A stretch of 64,000 bases of DNA from Ancylobacter koreensis (GCF_023016525.1 NZ_JALKCG010000008.1:124001-188000), one strand, 5' to 3'. Shown: positions 42,384 through 51,376, numbered from the stretch's first letter. Numbers and translations are program-made. Notes: generated by a model from the letters alone, not told the origin.

Positions 42384-43133
42384 ATGAGCGGATTCGCCAT
42401 CTTCGCCGCCGGCCTCACCGCGCCGGAACGGCGGCCGCCGGCAGGGCTGGCCGGGCCGTCCGAACGCCGCTTCGCGGTCTACCGCAACAATGTCGCGGTG
42501 GGCCTGATCCGGGCGCTGGAGACGCGGTTTCCCGCCGTGCGCTCGTTGGTCGGCGAGGAATTCTTCGGCGCCATGGCGCGCGACTTCATCCGCAGCCATC
42601 CGCCGGCCTCGCCCGTGCTGGCGGGGTTCGGCGACGAGCTTCCGGGATTCCTCGCCGGCTTCGAGCCCGCCGCCGATCTGCCCTATCTCGCCGACATCGC
42701 CCGCATCGAGGCGGCACGCACGCGGGCCTATCACGCGGCCGATCTGGCGCGTCTCGACGCATCCGTCTTCGCCGCCCTGCCCCCGGACGCGCTGGAGCGG
42801 CTGCGTATCACGCTGCACCCGGCCGCGACGGTCGTCCGCTCGATCCACCCGGTATGGGACATCCTTGCCGCTGCGAGCGGGGCGGGCGACGTGACGGAAT
42901 GGACGCCGCAGGCGGTGCTGATCGACCGGCCGCATCTCGACGTGGTGATGCGCCCGCTCCCGGTCGGCACCGCCGCCTTCCTCGCCGCGCTCGCAGCCGA
43001 CGCCCCGCTTGGCGACGCCGCGACCTCGGCCAGTGCCGCCGATCCGGCCTTCAACCCCACCGCCGCGCTCCTCGACCTCATCGGCGGCGCGCTTGCGATC
43101 CAAATTCACCTCCCGGAGGAGTCTTTGACATGA
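42384..43133 (+). CDS. bufC: DUF2063 partner protein of the bufferin maturase
   Basis: A 249-residue protein with the N-terminal DUF2063 helical domain (about 1-95: ERRFAVYRNNVAVGLIRALETRFP, FFGAMARDFIRSHPP) and a C-terminal alpha-beta domain. It is the MbnC-like partner that forms a heterodimer with the DUF692 oxidase and recruits the precursor peptide. It starts 3 nt after bufB and overlaps the DoxX gene by ATGA, so the order bufA-bufB-bufC-doxX is one tightly coupled operon. Confidence 0.92.
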   Translation: MSGFAIFAAGLTAPERRPPAGLAGPSERRFAVYRNNVAVGLIRALETRFPAVRSLVGEEFFGAMARDFIRSHPPASPVLAGFGDELPGFLAGFEPAADLPYLADIARIEAARTRAYHAADLARLDASVFAALPPDALERLRITLHPAATVVRSIHPVWDILAAASGAGDVTEWTPQAVLIDRPHLDVVMRPLPVGTAAFLAALAADAPLGDAATSASAADPAFNPTAALLDLIGGALAIQIHLPEESLT

Positions 43134-43639
43134 CCCCGCATATGGCCACCCGACCCTCCAACGCCGCCGGACCGGCGGATTTCCCCGGCTCCGGCCTCGT
43201 TGCGTCGCTGCTGCGGCTGCGCGAGCGGCTCGACGCCATCCCGATGTCGGTGCTGACATTCTGCGCCCGCCTCTTCCCGGCCGCCGTCTTCTGGCAGTCC
43301 GGTCAGACCAAGGTGGAGGGCTGGCGGGTCACCGACGGCGCGGTGGCGCTGTTTCAGGAGGAATACCGGCTGCCGCTGGTCGATCCGTGGCTCGCCGCGC
43401 ATCTCGCCGCCTTCGCCGAGCATTTCTTCCCGGTATTGCTGGTGCTCGGCCTCGCCACGCGCCTCTCCGCCGCCGCCTTGCTCGCGATGACGCTGGTGAT
43501 CGAGATTTTCGTCTATCCCGATGCCTGGCCGACCCATGGCGTGTGGGCGACCTGCTTCCTGTTGCTGATCGCGCGCGGGCCGGGCCTTCTGTCCGTCGAT
43601 GCGCTCATCGAGCGACTTTGGTTGCGTCCGGCCCGGTGA
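43130..43639 (+). CDS. DoxX-family membrane protein
   Basis: A 169-residue protein with four membrane helices (about 40-60, 85-110, 112-132 and 140-160), the DoxX topology. The N-terminal third carries an amphipathic stretch LLRLRERLDAIPMSVL and the conserved FWQSGQTKVEGW loop. DoxX proteins are frequent last genes of DUF692/DUF2063 operons; their role is not settled, with redox or quinone-linked activity often proposed. The start overlaps the bufC stop (ATGA). Confidence 0.85.
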   Translation: MTPHMATRPSNAAGPADFPGSGLVASLLRLRERLDAIPMSVLTFCARLFPAAVFWQSGQTKVEGWRVTDGAVALFQEEYRLPLVDPWLAAHLAAFAEHFFPVLLVLGLATRLSAAALLAMTLVIEIFVYPDAWPTHGVWATCFLLLIARGPGLLSVDALIERLWLRPAR

Positions 43640-43701
43640 ACGGTCGGGATGTGAACGGTCGTCGGGCGCAGGAAGCACAATCCCGTTGGTCGCGCTCGGC
43701 G

Positions 43702-44430
43702 TCAGCGCCGGGGCGTCCGGGGCTTCTTCTGGGATTGGCCGGCGGGCTCCGGCAGCGCCGCAGCCTTCCCGCCTTCCGCCAGTATCTTGTCCTTGATGAT
43801 CTCGCGCAGCGTCTGGGCAAGGTTCGGCGTCGCGCTGGAACAGGTGATCATGATCTCGCTGGGCGCATCGGTCAGTGAGACGTAGGCATGCTTCATGGTG
43901 CTGTCGAGATAAACGCTGTCGCCGGCCGCGAGCTCGATGGGTTCATAGTATTCCGTATAGAGCATGATGCCGCCCTTCAGCACGTGAACGAATTCCTCGC
44001 CCACGTGGGAGGTCATCTCACCGGCTTCTTCGAGAGTCTTGGCGCGGATCTCGACGTAAATCGGAATGATGCGCTTGTGGGCGACGTCCGAGCAGAGGTA
44101 GCGGTAGGTGTAATATTTGGTGTCCAGCTGCTGCCCGTCATAGTGCCGGCTGACACTGCGGCGCGCCACGACGAAGGCCGGGGCATTCTTGGCCGTTGCG
44201 GGCGGATCGAACAGGTCGGCGATCTCGACGCCAAGACCCCGGCTCAGTTGCAGGATCTTGTCGAATGTGGGCGACAGCAGGCCGTTCTCGATCTTCGACA
44301 GCGTCGAAGTGGAGATGCCGGTCATCGAACTCACATCCGCAAGCGTCCAGTTGTGATGCGCGCGGCGGTCGCGCAGCAACTTGCCGAGTTCCGGAGCTTC
44401 ACTGGCGGTCGGAGGGTCCTGATCTGCCAC
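43702..44430 (-). CDS. XRE-family regulator with cupin sensor domain
   Basis: A 242-residue regulator. An N-terminal lambda-repressor-like helix-turn-helix (about residues 14-72: WTLADVSSMTGISTSTLSKIEN) is followed by a cupin domain (about 120-205) with HVGEEFVHVLKG. This layout is that of PuuR-like regulators of amine and amino acid use. It is the last gene of the operon that begins with the transaminase at 49311, 39 nt after the ABC permease, so it is its likely regulator. The C-terminus is basic and proline-rich. Confidence 0.9.
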   Translation of the reverse strand: MADQDPPTASEAPELGKLLRDRRAHHNWTLADVSSMTGISTSTLSKIENGLLSPTFDKILQLSRGLGVEIADLFDPPATAKNAPAFVVARRSVSRHYDGQQLDTKYYTYRYLCSDVAHKRIIPIYVEIRAKTLEEAGEMTSHVGEEFVHVLKGGIMLYTEYYEPIELAAGDSVYLDSTMKHAYVSLTDAPSEIMITCSSATPNLAQTLREIIKDKILAEGGKAAALPEPAGQSQKKPRTPRR

Positions 44431-44469
44431 GTCACGTCCTACTGATATGCGGTTGCCTGAGAAGAGCGA

Positions 44470-45264
44470 TCATCTGCGCGCCATCGTCTCCTTAAGCGAC
44501 ATGGCACCGAGAACGGCAAGTGTGATTGTCACAAGGAGAACGATGGAGACGAGGGCGTTCACCTCCGGCGTGAAGCCCACCCGCATCATCGCCCAAAGCC
44601 TGATCGGCAGGGTCGGTTCACCGCCGACCAGAAAGAACGTCACCAGTGTCTCGTCGAACGACAAGGTGAAGGCGAGCAGGCCGCTGGTGACGAGAGCCGA
44701 ACGCAGCTGCGGCAGCACCACGTGCAGGAAGGTCTGCCAGCCATTGGCTCCGAGATCAAGCGAGGCCTCGATCTGGCTGTCCTCAAGGCTTTCCAGCCGG
44801 ATCATCACCATCCGGTAGATGATGGCGAGGATCAGCACGACGTGGCCGATAGTGACGGTGATCAGGCTGCGTTCCAGTCCCAGCTCGCGGAACGCGACGA
44901 GCAGCGAGATGCCGGTGATGATAGCCGGCAGGACGAACGGCAGGAAAATCACGAATTCCAGCAGGGGCCGGCCACGGCGGATCCCGGTCTTCATATAATA
45001 GGCGAGGCCGAGCGCCAGCGCGGTGGCGAGCACCACGGCGCAGGCGCCGACCAGCAGCGTGTTGCCGAGCGCCGCCAGCATTTGCGGATTGTCGCCGAGC
45101 CGGGCGTACCACTGGAAGCCGAAGCTGCCCCAGTCGATGCCGTCGCGGCTGATGTCGAAGAACGACAGCACCACCACCATGAAGGCGGGGCCGTAGAGCA
45201 TCACGAAGACGAGGGCGCCGACCGCCCACAGCAGCGTGATGGTGATGCGCTCGGCGGCTGTCAT
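44470..45264 (-). CDS. ABC importer permease, PotC-like
   Basis: A 264-residue permease with six membrane helices and the cytosolic EAA-type loop, here SQIEASLDLGANGWQTFLHVVLPQLRS with the conserved glycine (about 165-185). It is of the spermidine/putrescine PotC type. It overlaps the other permease gene by four bases (ATGA). Together with genes 45261-48330 it makes a complete binding-protein-dependent importer. Substrate: probably an amine or amino-acid-like compound, judged from the transaminase and XRE-cupin partners. Confidence 0.9.
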   Translation of the reverse strand: MTAAERITITLLWAVGALVFVMLYGPAFMVVVLSFFDISRDGIDWGSFGFQWYARLGDNPQMLAALGNTLLVGACAVVLATALALGLAYYMKTGIRRGRPLLEFVIFLPFVLPAIITGISLLVAFRELGLERSLITVTIGHVVLILAIIYRMVMIRLESLEDSQIEASLDLGANGWQTFLHVVLPQLRSALVTSGLLAFTLSFDETLVTFFLVGGEPTLPIRLWAMMRVGFTPEVNALVSIVLLVTITLAVLGAMSLKETMARR

Positions 45265-46169
45265 TTCACCCTCGCATGGCGGGAGATGGCGGCGGCGACC
45301 AGAATGATGAGCACGACGGAGAGCAGCAGCACCACGGCAAGCGCGGCGCCGAACGGCCAGTTGAAGGCCATGCCGAACTGGCTCCAGATGGCGCGGCCGA
45401 AGGTGAAGCCCTGATTGCCGCCGACCATTTGCGGGGTGAGGTAGTCGCCCAGCGCCAGCACCATGACGAAGAGCGCGCCGACGATCGAGCCGGGAAGGCT
45501 GAGCGGCAGCACCACGTTGCGGAAGGTCTGGCCCGGCCGGCCGCCGAGATCGGCGGAAGCCGCCAGCAAGGATGGCGAGACGCGCTCCAGCGACAGGAAG
45601 ATCGGCAGGATGGCATAGGGCAGATAGATCACCGCCATGGTGATCATCACCGCGGTCTGGTTGAAGATGAACAGCTTGCTCGGCGCCTCGATAAGGCCGG
45701 CATGCACCAGCAGCCAGTTCAGGGAGCCGTTATAGCCGAGGATGTTGCGCATCGCGTAGATCTTGACGATGTAGTTCATCGCCAGCGGGATCACGCTGAG
45801 CAGCAGCAGGAAGTAGCGCAGCCGGCCTTCCAGCCGCCACACGAGATAGGCGATGATATAGCCGAAGATCAGGCTGGTGGTCGCCACGATGCTGGCGAGC
45901 CACAGGGTGCCGGTGAAGACGCCGCGATAGACCGGCTTGGCGAGAAAATCGACGTAGTTCGCCAGGGTGAAACTCTGCACCACCCGGCCGTCGACCGTCG
46001 TCCAGAAGCTGTAGACAAGGAAGGTCGCCAGCGGCACCAGTATCAGCAGCGCCGGCACGCCATAGACCGCCAGCCGGAGCGCGGTCCGGCGCAGCCACCG
46101 TCGATGCGGGGCGCGCGCCCCGGCGATCGCCGGATCGGCGCCGGAGGCGGCGAGCGAGAGATCGGTCAT
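45261..46169 (-). CDS. ABC importer permease, PotB-like
   Basis: A 302-residue permease with six membrane helices and EAA-type loop SLLAASADLGGRPGQTFRNVVLPLSLPG (about 200-225). The N-terminal 35 residues are soluble. I prefer the ATG at 46169, although a GTG at 46181 would overlap the ATPase stop by four bases, the style of the other junctions here, so the start is undecided. It pairs with the PotC-like permease. Confidence 0.88.
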   Translation of the reverse strand: MTDLSLAASGADPAIAGARAPHRRWLRRTALRLAVYGVPALLILVPLATFLVYSFWTTVDGRVVQSFTLANYVDFLAKPVYRGVFTGTLWLASIVATTSLIFGYIIAYLVWRLEGRLRYFLLLLSVIPLAMNYIVKIYAMRNILGYNGSLNWLLVHAGLIEAPSKLFIFNQTAVMITMAVIYLPYAILPIFLSLERVSPSLLAASADLGGRPGQTFRNVVLPLSLPGSIVGALFVMVLALGDYLTPQMVGGNQGFTFGRAIWSQFGMAFNWPFGAALAVVLLLSVVLIILVAAAISRHARVK

Positions 46170-46177
46170 GGAGCGCC

Positions 46178-47290
46178 TCACGCGTTCAGGACGCTGACAT
46201 CGGCGGTCGACCAGCGCAGCGACACCGCCTCGCCGATCCCGACACCCTCGCCCAGATCCGGCGTCGGCAGTCGCACCTTGACGGTGTGCGGCGAGCCGTC
46301 GCCCAGGCGCACCACCAGCTGGGTCGTGGCGCCGAGAAAGGTGAGGCTCTCCAGCCGCCCGACCATCGAACGCTGTCCGGCGGCTGTGTTGGCGGCCTCG
46401 CCGAGGCTGAAGCTCTCCGGCCGGATGGCGACCGAGCAGGTGCCGGCGGGCGCCGCGCCGTGCAGGGCGTGTCCGCCGAGCGGGCTCTCGATAGCCGGAT
46501 CGGCGCCGGCGGTCAGCCGCGCCGGCAATATGTTGTTCTCGCCGAAGAACTTCGCCACGAATTCGCTTTGCGGGCGATAGTAGATGTCCTTCGGCGTGCC
46601 GACCTGCTCGACCTTGCCGTGATCCATGACCACGATGCGATCCGACATGGAGATCGCCTCCTCCTGATCATGGGTGATGAAGACGAAGGTGGTGCGGATG
46701 CGGCGCTGCAGGGCTTTCAGGAAGTCCTGCATCGAACGGCGCAGCTCGGCGTCGAGTGCGCCGAGCGGCTCGTCGAGCAGCACCACCTTGGGCTCGCAGA
46801 CGATGGCGCGGGCAAGGGCGACGCGCTGGCGCTGCCCGCCGCTGAGCTCGGCCGGATAGCGGCCGGCCTTGTCGGACAGTTCGACCATGGCGAGCACATC
46901 GGCGACCTTGGCATCGATTTCCGCGCGCGGACGCCGGCGCATCTTCAGCCCGTAGCCCACGTTCTTCGCCACGCTCATATGGGGGAAGAGCGCGTAGTCC
47001 TGGAACACGGTGTTGAACGGCCGCTCGAAGATCGGCATGTCGGTGATGTCGACGCCATCGAGCAGGATGCGGCCGGTGCTCGGCGGCGTGAAGCCGCCGA
47101 GCATGCGCAGGATGGTGGTCTTGCCGGAGCCCGAGGGCCCGAGGATGGTGAGGAACTCGCCGTCGCCGATCGTCAGGTCGACCGGCTTCAGAACGTTCAC
47201 CGCGCCATAGGATTTGCCGACCCCGGCAAGATGGATGAGATTGCGGAAGCTCATGCCGGCATCTGCTCCGGTGCTGGGGGCGCCGATCAT
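46178..47290 (-). CDS. ABC importer ATPase, PotA-like
   Basis: A 370-residue ATPase. Walker A is GPSGSGKTT, the signature is LSGGQRQRVALARA, and Walker B is VVLLDEPLGALD, followed by the switch histidine in FITHDQEEA. A C-terminal TOBE regulatory domain covers about 285-370. The ATG at 47290 overlaps the binding-protein stop in an ATGA junction, which favours it over the ATG at 47254, which would start MSFRNLI. It energises the PotB/PotC-like pair. Confidence 0.92.
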   Translation of the reverse strand: MIGAPSTGADAGMSFRNLIHLAGVGKSYGAVNVLKPVDLTIGDGEFLTILGPSGSGKTTILRMLGGFTPPSTGRILLDGVDITDMPIFERPFNTVFQDYALFPHMSVAKNVGYGLKMRRRPRAEIDAKVADVLAMVELSDKAGRYPAELSGGQRQRVALARAIVCEPKVVLLDEPLGALDAELRRSMQDFLKALQRRIRTTFVFITHDQEEAISMSDRIVVMDHGKVEQVGTPKDIYYRPQSEFVAKFFGENNILPARLTAGADPAIESPLGGHALHGAAPAGTCSVAIRPESFSLGEAANTAAGQRSMVGRLESLTFLGATTQLVVRLGDGSPHTVKVRLPTPDLGEGVGIGEAVSLRWSTADVSVLNA

Positions 47291-48330
47291 TCGACCGGCG
47301 TCGCCTTGATCTCGTTCCACAGATCGATGCGCCGGGCGAAATTCTCGGGCGCCTGCAGGAACACCAGCTTGTCGGCATAGGTCAGGCCGATGGCCGCGTT
47401 GGCGTCGGCATTGGTGGTGTTGCCGTAGCCGGTCTTCTCGCTGATGTAGGTTCCCACCTGCTTCTCCAGCATGAAATCGATGAACGCCAGGGCAAGGGCA
47501 GGATCGCGCGCCCCGGCGCTGATCGCCCAGCAGTCGATCCAGCCAATGGCGCCCTCCTTCGGAATGGTCAGGCCGACATCGACGCCCTTCTTCTGCAGCA
47601 TCGGCGCCTGCGGTTCGCCCATCGACATCATCAGGTCGACGCCGCCCTGGGCGAAGATGCTGACGCCGTCGTCGAAGCCGGCATAATAGGTCGAGACATA
47701 GCGCTTCTGGTCGAGCAGCTTGGCCTTGATCTCGGCGAACTGCGCGTCCGTCAGGTTGAACGGATCCTTGTAGCCGAGCAGCAGTGCCGTGGTGACGATC
47801 GCGTTGTTGGCGTCGTCCATGGCGATGATGCGGCCCTTGTACTTGTCATCCCACAGCACGCTCCAGCTCGCGGGGGGCTGCGGGAAGGCCTTCTTGTCGT
47901 AGATCAGCGGGATGGACCCCCAGGCGAACGGAACGGCGTAGGGCTTGCCGTCGAACACGATGGCGGAGACCTCGCGGAACGCCGGCAGCAGGTTCTTCGC
48001 GTTCGGCACCTTGGTCAGGTCTACCGGCTGGATCAGCTTTTCCTGCGTGAGGCGCTTGTAGGAGGAGGTCTCGATGGCGATGACGTCGAAATCCTCGCCC
48101 TTCGAGGCGGTCATCTTGGCGAAGATCTCGTCGACGCTGCCGGTATAGGTGATCTTCACCTTCGCCCCGGTCTTGGCCTCGAAGGCTTTGACCCACGGCT
48201 CGTCGGCATAGCCCTCCCAGGTGAGAACACGCAGTTCCTTGGGGGCAGCCGTCGCGGGCAGGGTGGCGCTGGACAAAAGCAGGCCGGCAAGACCGGCGGT
48301 GACGCCGGTCATGAAATCGCGTCTGTGCAT
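47287..48330 (-). CDS. Periplasmic binding protein of the PotD type
   Basis: A 347-residue binding protein. The N-terminus MHRRDFMTGVTAG is a twin-arginine signal. The mature protein opens with LRVLTWEGYADEPWVKAFEAKTG, the PotD/PotF-type start. Polyamine-binding members use aspartates and aromatic residues, here in WEGYAD and TYYAGFDDGVS, but specificity cannot be read with confidence. The gene follows the transaminase by 36 nt and is coupled to the ATPase. Confidence 0.9.
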   Translation of the reverse strand: MHRRDFMTGVTAGLAGLLLSSATLPATAAPKELRVLTWEGYADEPWVKAFEAKTGAKVKITYTGSVDEIFAKMTASKGEDFDVIAIETSSYKRLTQEKLIQPVDLTKVPNAKNLLPAFREVSAIVFDGKPYAVPFAWGSIPLIYDKKAFPQPPASWSVLWDDKYKGRIIAMDDANNAIVTTALLLGYKDPFNLTDAQFAEIKAKLLDQKRYVSTYYAGFDDGVSIFAQGGVDLMMSMGEPQAPMLQKKGVDVGLTIPKEGAIGWIDCWAISAGARDPALALAFIDFMLEKQVGTYISEKTGYGNTTNADANAAIGLTYADKLVFLQAPENFARRIDLWNEIKATPVE

Positions 48331-48366
48331 GGAAGTCGTCCTCTGGATTGTTCTCGGATTGTCCGT

Positions 48367-49311
48367 TCACGCGGCCGGAGACGCAGGCACTGTTTCTGCG
48401 CCGGCATAATTCACGTCGGTGCGGTGCCAGCCCTCGGCATGCTTCTGCCAGTAGAGCTCCTTCAGCCGGAGGCTCAGCGGCCCGGGGGCATCGTTGCTCA
48501 TGATGTGCCCATCGACGCGCGAGACCGGCATCACGCCGCCCGCGGTCGTGGTGCAGAACATCTCGTCCGCCTGCATCAGGTCCTCGCGGCGCAGCGGCGC
48601 GATGCGGGCGGGCACCCCGGTCATCGCGCACAGCTCCAGCACCGAGCGGCGGGTGATGCCCTCCAGCGCGCCGCGATCCGGGGTAAGCACCTCGCCGCCG
48701 CGCACCATGAACACGTTGAAGCCCGGCCCTTCGGTGACGAAGCCCTCGGCGTCGAGCAGCACGGCGGTGTCGGCCCCGGCATCGTGCGCCTCGAACAGGC
48801 CGCGCGTCAGGTCGCCCCAGTGATAGTTCTTCATGGTGGGGTCGACCGAGGCGGCCGGAATGCGCGGCACCGAGGCGATGTGCAGACGCGCGCCGCGCGC
48901 CTGGACGTCCAACGGTATGACGTCGATCCAGGGAATGGCGTAGGCGCTGAAGAGGTTGTCGCAGTCCGCCGGCCGGCGCGACCCGAAGACCCGAGGACGG
49001 CCACGGGTGCAGATCATGGCGACATAGGCGTCGCGCAGGCCGGTGAGCGCCACGCAGCGATCGAGGATCGCCGCGATCTCGGCGCGGTTGTAGGGGGGCG
49101 TCAGACGGAAGCCGGCCAGAGAGCGCTCGAACCGGTCGAGATGGTCGTCCAGCCGGAAGAAGCCGCCCTCGCGGACATGGACGACGTCATAGGTCACGTC
49201 CGAACGGGTGAAGCCCCAGTCGAGGAGCGAGACCCGGGCTTCCCTCGCGGGCACATAGCGGCCTTCGACGAAGGCGGCGCCTAGGGAGAAGTCATCAGCG
49301 TCGGAGGTCAT
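48367..49311 (-). CDS. Fold-type IV PLP transaminase resembling (R)-amine transaminases
   Basis: A 314-residue class IV aminotransferase. The PLP lysine is K161 in DPTMKNYHWGDL, and the phosphate-binding and tail blocks are TEGPGFNVF, GITRRSVLEL and CTTAGGVMP. Several stretches (ARVSLLDWGFTRSDVTY, FFRLDDHLDRF, VPRIPAASVDP, KNYHWGDL) closely follow what I recall of the Arthrobacter (R)-selective amine transaminase. D-amino acid or branched-chain transaminases usually differ in these places. It is the first gene of an operon with a PotDABC-like importer and an XRE-cupin regulator, so the imported solute is probably its amino donor. Confidence 0.85.
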   Translation of the reverse strand: MTSDADDFSLGAAFVEGRYVPAREARVSLLDWGFTRSDVTYDVVHVREGGFFRLDDHLDRFERSLAGFRLTPPYNRAEIAAILDRCVALTGLRDAYVAMICTRGRPRVFGSRRPADCDNLFSAYAIPWIDVIPLDVQARGARLHIASVPRIPAASVDPTMKNYHWGDLTRGLFEAHDAGADTAVLLDAEGFVTEGPGFNVFMVRGGEVLTPDRGALEGITRRSVLELCAMTGVPARIAPLRREDLMQADEMFCTTTAGGVMPVSRVDGHIMSNDAPGPLSLRLKELYWQKHAEGWHRTDVNYAGAETVPASPAA

Positions 49312-49388
49312 GCGTCGAATGTCCTGCGCGGGTTTCAGGCGGCGTTGAGGCGGAGCTTGAGGCGCCTTGCAGGTCAGGATGATGCCAA

Positions 49389-49446
49389 GCCGATATCCGA
49401 TTGGCAACATAAATTTCATATACGAAAAATTGTTTGACATATCGGC
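49389..49446. promoter_or_regulatory. Divergent promoter region with an 8-bp inverted repeat
   Basis: The 188-nt gap 49312-49499 is strongly AT-rich. GCCGATAT (49389-49396) and ATATCGGC (49439-49446) form an inverted repeat with a 42-nt spacer, and TTGACA lies at 49435-49440 on the plus strand. The region serves both the minus-strand transaminase operon and the plus-strand fucose-type operon. A DNA-looping or paired-site operator is possible. Confidence 0.35.
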
Positions 49447-49499
49447 AATAGACGGCGACATCTGCCTCACCATCCGCAACGCGATCCACGGGAACACGC

Positions 49500-50486
49500 A
49501 TGCCCCTCGCCACGGAAACAGCGCCGCTCGGTTCGACCGGGCTCCGCACCACGACACTGGGGCTCGGCACCGCGCCGCTCGGCGGGCTCTACCAGCCGGT
49601 GAGCGACGAGGCCGCCGAGGCGACGATCGCCAAGGCGTGGGACCTCGGCCTGCGCTTCTTCGACACCGCCCCGCAATATGGCAACGGGCTCTCCGAGCGC
49701 CGGCTGGGCAGCTTCCTCTCGGCCAAGCCGCGCGACAGCTACGTGCTCTGCACCAAGGTGGGCCGGCTGCTGCGCCGGCCGGCGGAGGCGGTGGGCGAGG
49801 ATGCCTATTACAAGGCAACGCCGCCGGAGCGGCCGGTGTTCGACTTCAGCTATGACGGCGTGATGCGCTCTTTCGAGGAAAGCCTGGAGCGGCTGGGCAC
49901 CGGCCGCATCGACGTGCTGCACATCCACGATCCCGACGACCATTATGACGAGGCCGTCGCCGGGGCCTACCGGGCGCTCGACCGGCTGCGCAGCGAGGGC
50001 GCCATCGCCGCCGTCGGCGCCGGCATGAACCAGAGCGAGATGCTCGCCGACTTCGCCCGCGCCGGGCGCTTCGACTGCTTCCTGCTGGCCGGCCGCTACA
50101 CGCTTCTGGAGCAGGGCGCGCTGGCCGATTTCCTGCCGCTGTGCGAGCAGCAGGGCATCGGCGTCATCATCGGCGGTGTCTATAATAGCGGGATATTGGC
50201 GAACCCGACCGCCGGGGCCAAGTTCAACTATGCCGATGCCGACCCGGCGCTCATCGCCCGCGCGCTGGAACTCGATGAAGTGTGCCGGCGCCACGACGTA
50301 CCGCTGAAGGCGGCGGCGATCCAGTTCCCCGCCGCGCATCCGGCGGTCGCCTCCATCCTCACCGGCGCCCGCAACGAGGCCGAGATCGTCGAGAACGAGG
50401 CGCTCTTCCGCCATCCGATCCCGCCCGCGCTGTGGCAAGAATTGCGCGAGCGCGCGCTGATCGATCCGGCGGCGCCCACACCATGA
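49500..50486 (+). CDS. Aldo/keto reductase, D-threo-aldose/L-fucose 1-dehydrogenase-like
   Basis: A 328-residue aldo/keto reductase. The catalytic tetrad residues are visible as D55 and Y60 (DTAPQYGNG), K86 (CTKVG), and a histidine in LHIHDPDD. The DTAPQYGNGLSERRLG and HDPDDHYDEA pattern is that of the D-threo-aldose 1-dehydrogenase (L-galactose/L-fucose dehydrogenase) group, which oxidises the free sugar to its lactone. It starts a six-gene operon and overlaps the lactonase gene by ATGA. The neighbouring fucU supports an L-fucose-type substrate. Confidence 0.88.
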   Translation: MPLATETAPLGSTGLRTTTLGLGTAPLGGLYQPVSDEAAEATIAKAWDLGLRFFDTAPQYGNGLSERRLGSFLSAKPRDSYVLCTKVGRLLRRPAEAVGEDAYYKATPPERPVFDFSYDGVMRSFEESLERLGTGRIDVLHIHDPDDHYDEAVAGAYRALDRLRSEGAIAAVGAGMNQSEMLADFARAGRFDCFLLAGRYTLLEQGALADFLPLCEQQGIGVIIGGVYNSGILANPTAGAKFNYADADPALIARALELDEVCRRHDVPLKAAAIQFPAAHPAVASILTGARNEAEIVENEALFRHPIPPALWQELRERALIDPAAPTP

Positions 50487-51376
50487 GCGACACGGACCGG
50501 CCTTTCGTCATCGACGCCCATCAGCACTTCTGGGACCCGTCGCGCGCGGCCTATCCGTGGATGGCCGGCGATTCCATGGCCCCGCTGCGTCGGCCTTACG
50601 GGCCCGGCGATCTCGCACCGCTGCTCGCGGCCTCCGGCGTCGACGCCACCATCCTCGTGCAGTGTCGCCACGATGCGGCAGAGACTGAGGAGTTTCTCCG
50701 CATCGCCGCCGCGACGCCCTTCGTCGCCGGCGTCGTCGGCTGGGTCGACCTCGAAGCGCGCGATGTCGCCCGCGAGATCGCGCGGCTGCGCGACCTGCCC
50801 GGCGGCGAGCATCTGGTCGGCATTCGACACAACGTCCATGACGAGCCCGATCCGGGCTGGCTGAGCCGCCCAGGCGTGCTGGGCGGACTGGAGGCGGTCT
50901 TCGCGGCCGGGCTCACGTTCGACCTCTTGGTGCGCACCCGCGAACTGCCGTCGGCGATCGCTTGCGTGCGCCGTTTCCCCGAAGCGCATTTCATGCTCGA
51001 TCACATGGCCAAGCCGCCCATCGCGCGCGGCTTCGATGCGCAATGGGCGGAGCGTTTCGAGGAGATCGCGGCGTTCGACCGTGTCTGGTGCAAGGTCTCC
51101 GGCCTCGTCACCGAGGCCGATTGGGCCGACCGGTCGCCGGCGACGTTCGACCCTTACATCGCCCTCGCGCGCCGCGCCTTCGGCGACCGGCGGCTGATCT
51201 TCGGCTCCGACTGGCCGGTCGCGACGCTCGCCGCCGACTATGGCGCGGTCAAGGATATCGCCGCACGATGCTTCCCCGACGATCCGGAGGCCGAGAGCCG
51301 CCTGTTCGCCCGCAATGCGATTGACGCCTATCGCCTCGAACCCCTGTTCGGCCTTTGCCACACGGAGACACCATGA
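50483..51376 (+). CDS. Amidohydrolase-family sugar lactonase (L-fuconolactonase-like)
   Basis: A 297-residue amidohydrolase-2 protein. The HxH motif is in VIDAHQHFWDP, with further ligand blocks LDHMAKPP and FGSDWPV. This is the pattern of L-fuconolactonase and L-rhamnonolactonase (COG3618), which open 1,5-lactones made by sugar dehydrogenases. The start ATG overlaps the aldo/keto reductase stop (ATGA), and the gene ends in another ATGA overlap with the DUF1349 gene. This fits the second step of the pathway. Confidence 0.9.
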   Translation: MSDTDRPFVIDAHQHFWDPSRAAYPWMAGDSMAPLRRPYGPGDLAPLLAASGVDATILVQCRHDAAETEEFLRIAAATPFVAGVVGWVDLEARDVAREIARLRDLPGGEHLVGIRHNVHDEPDPGWLSRPGVLGGLEAVFAAGLTFDLLVRTRELPSAIACVRRFPEAHFMLDHMAKPPIARGFDAQWAERFEEIAAFDRVWCKVSGLVTEADWADRSPATFDPYIALARRAFGDRRLIFGSDWPVATLAADYGAVKDIAARCFPDDPEAESRLFARNAIDAYRLEPLFGLCHTETP

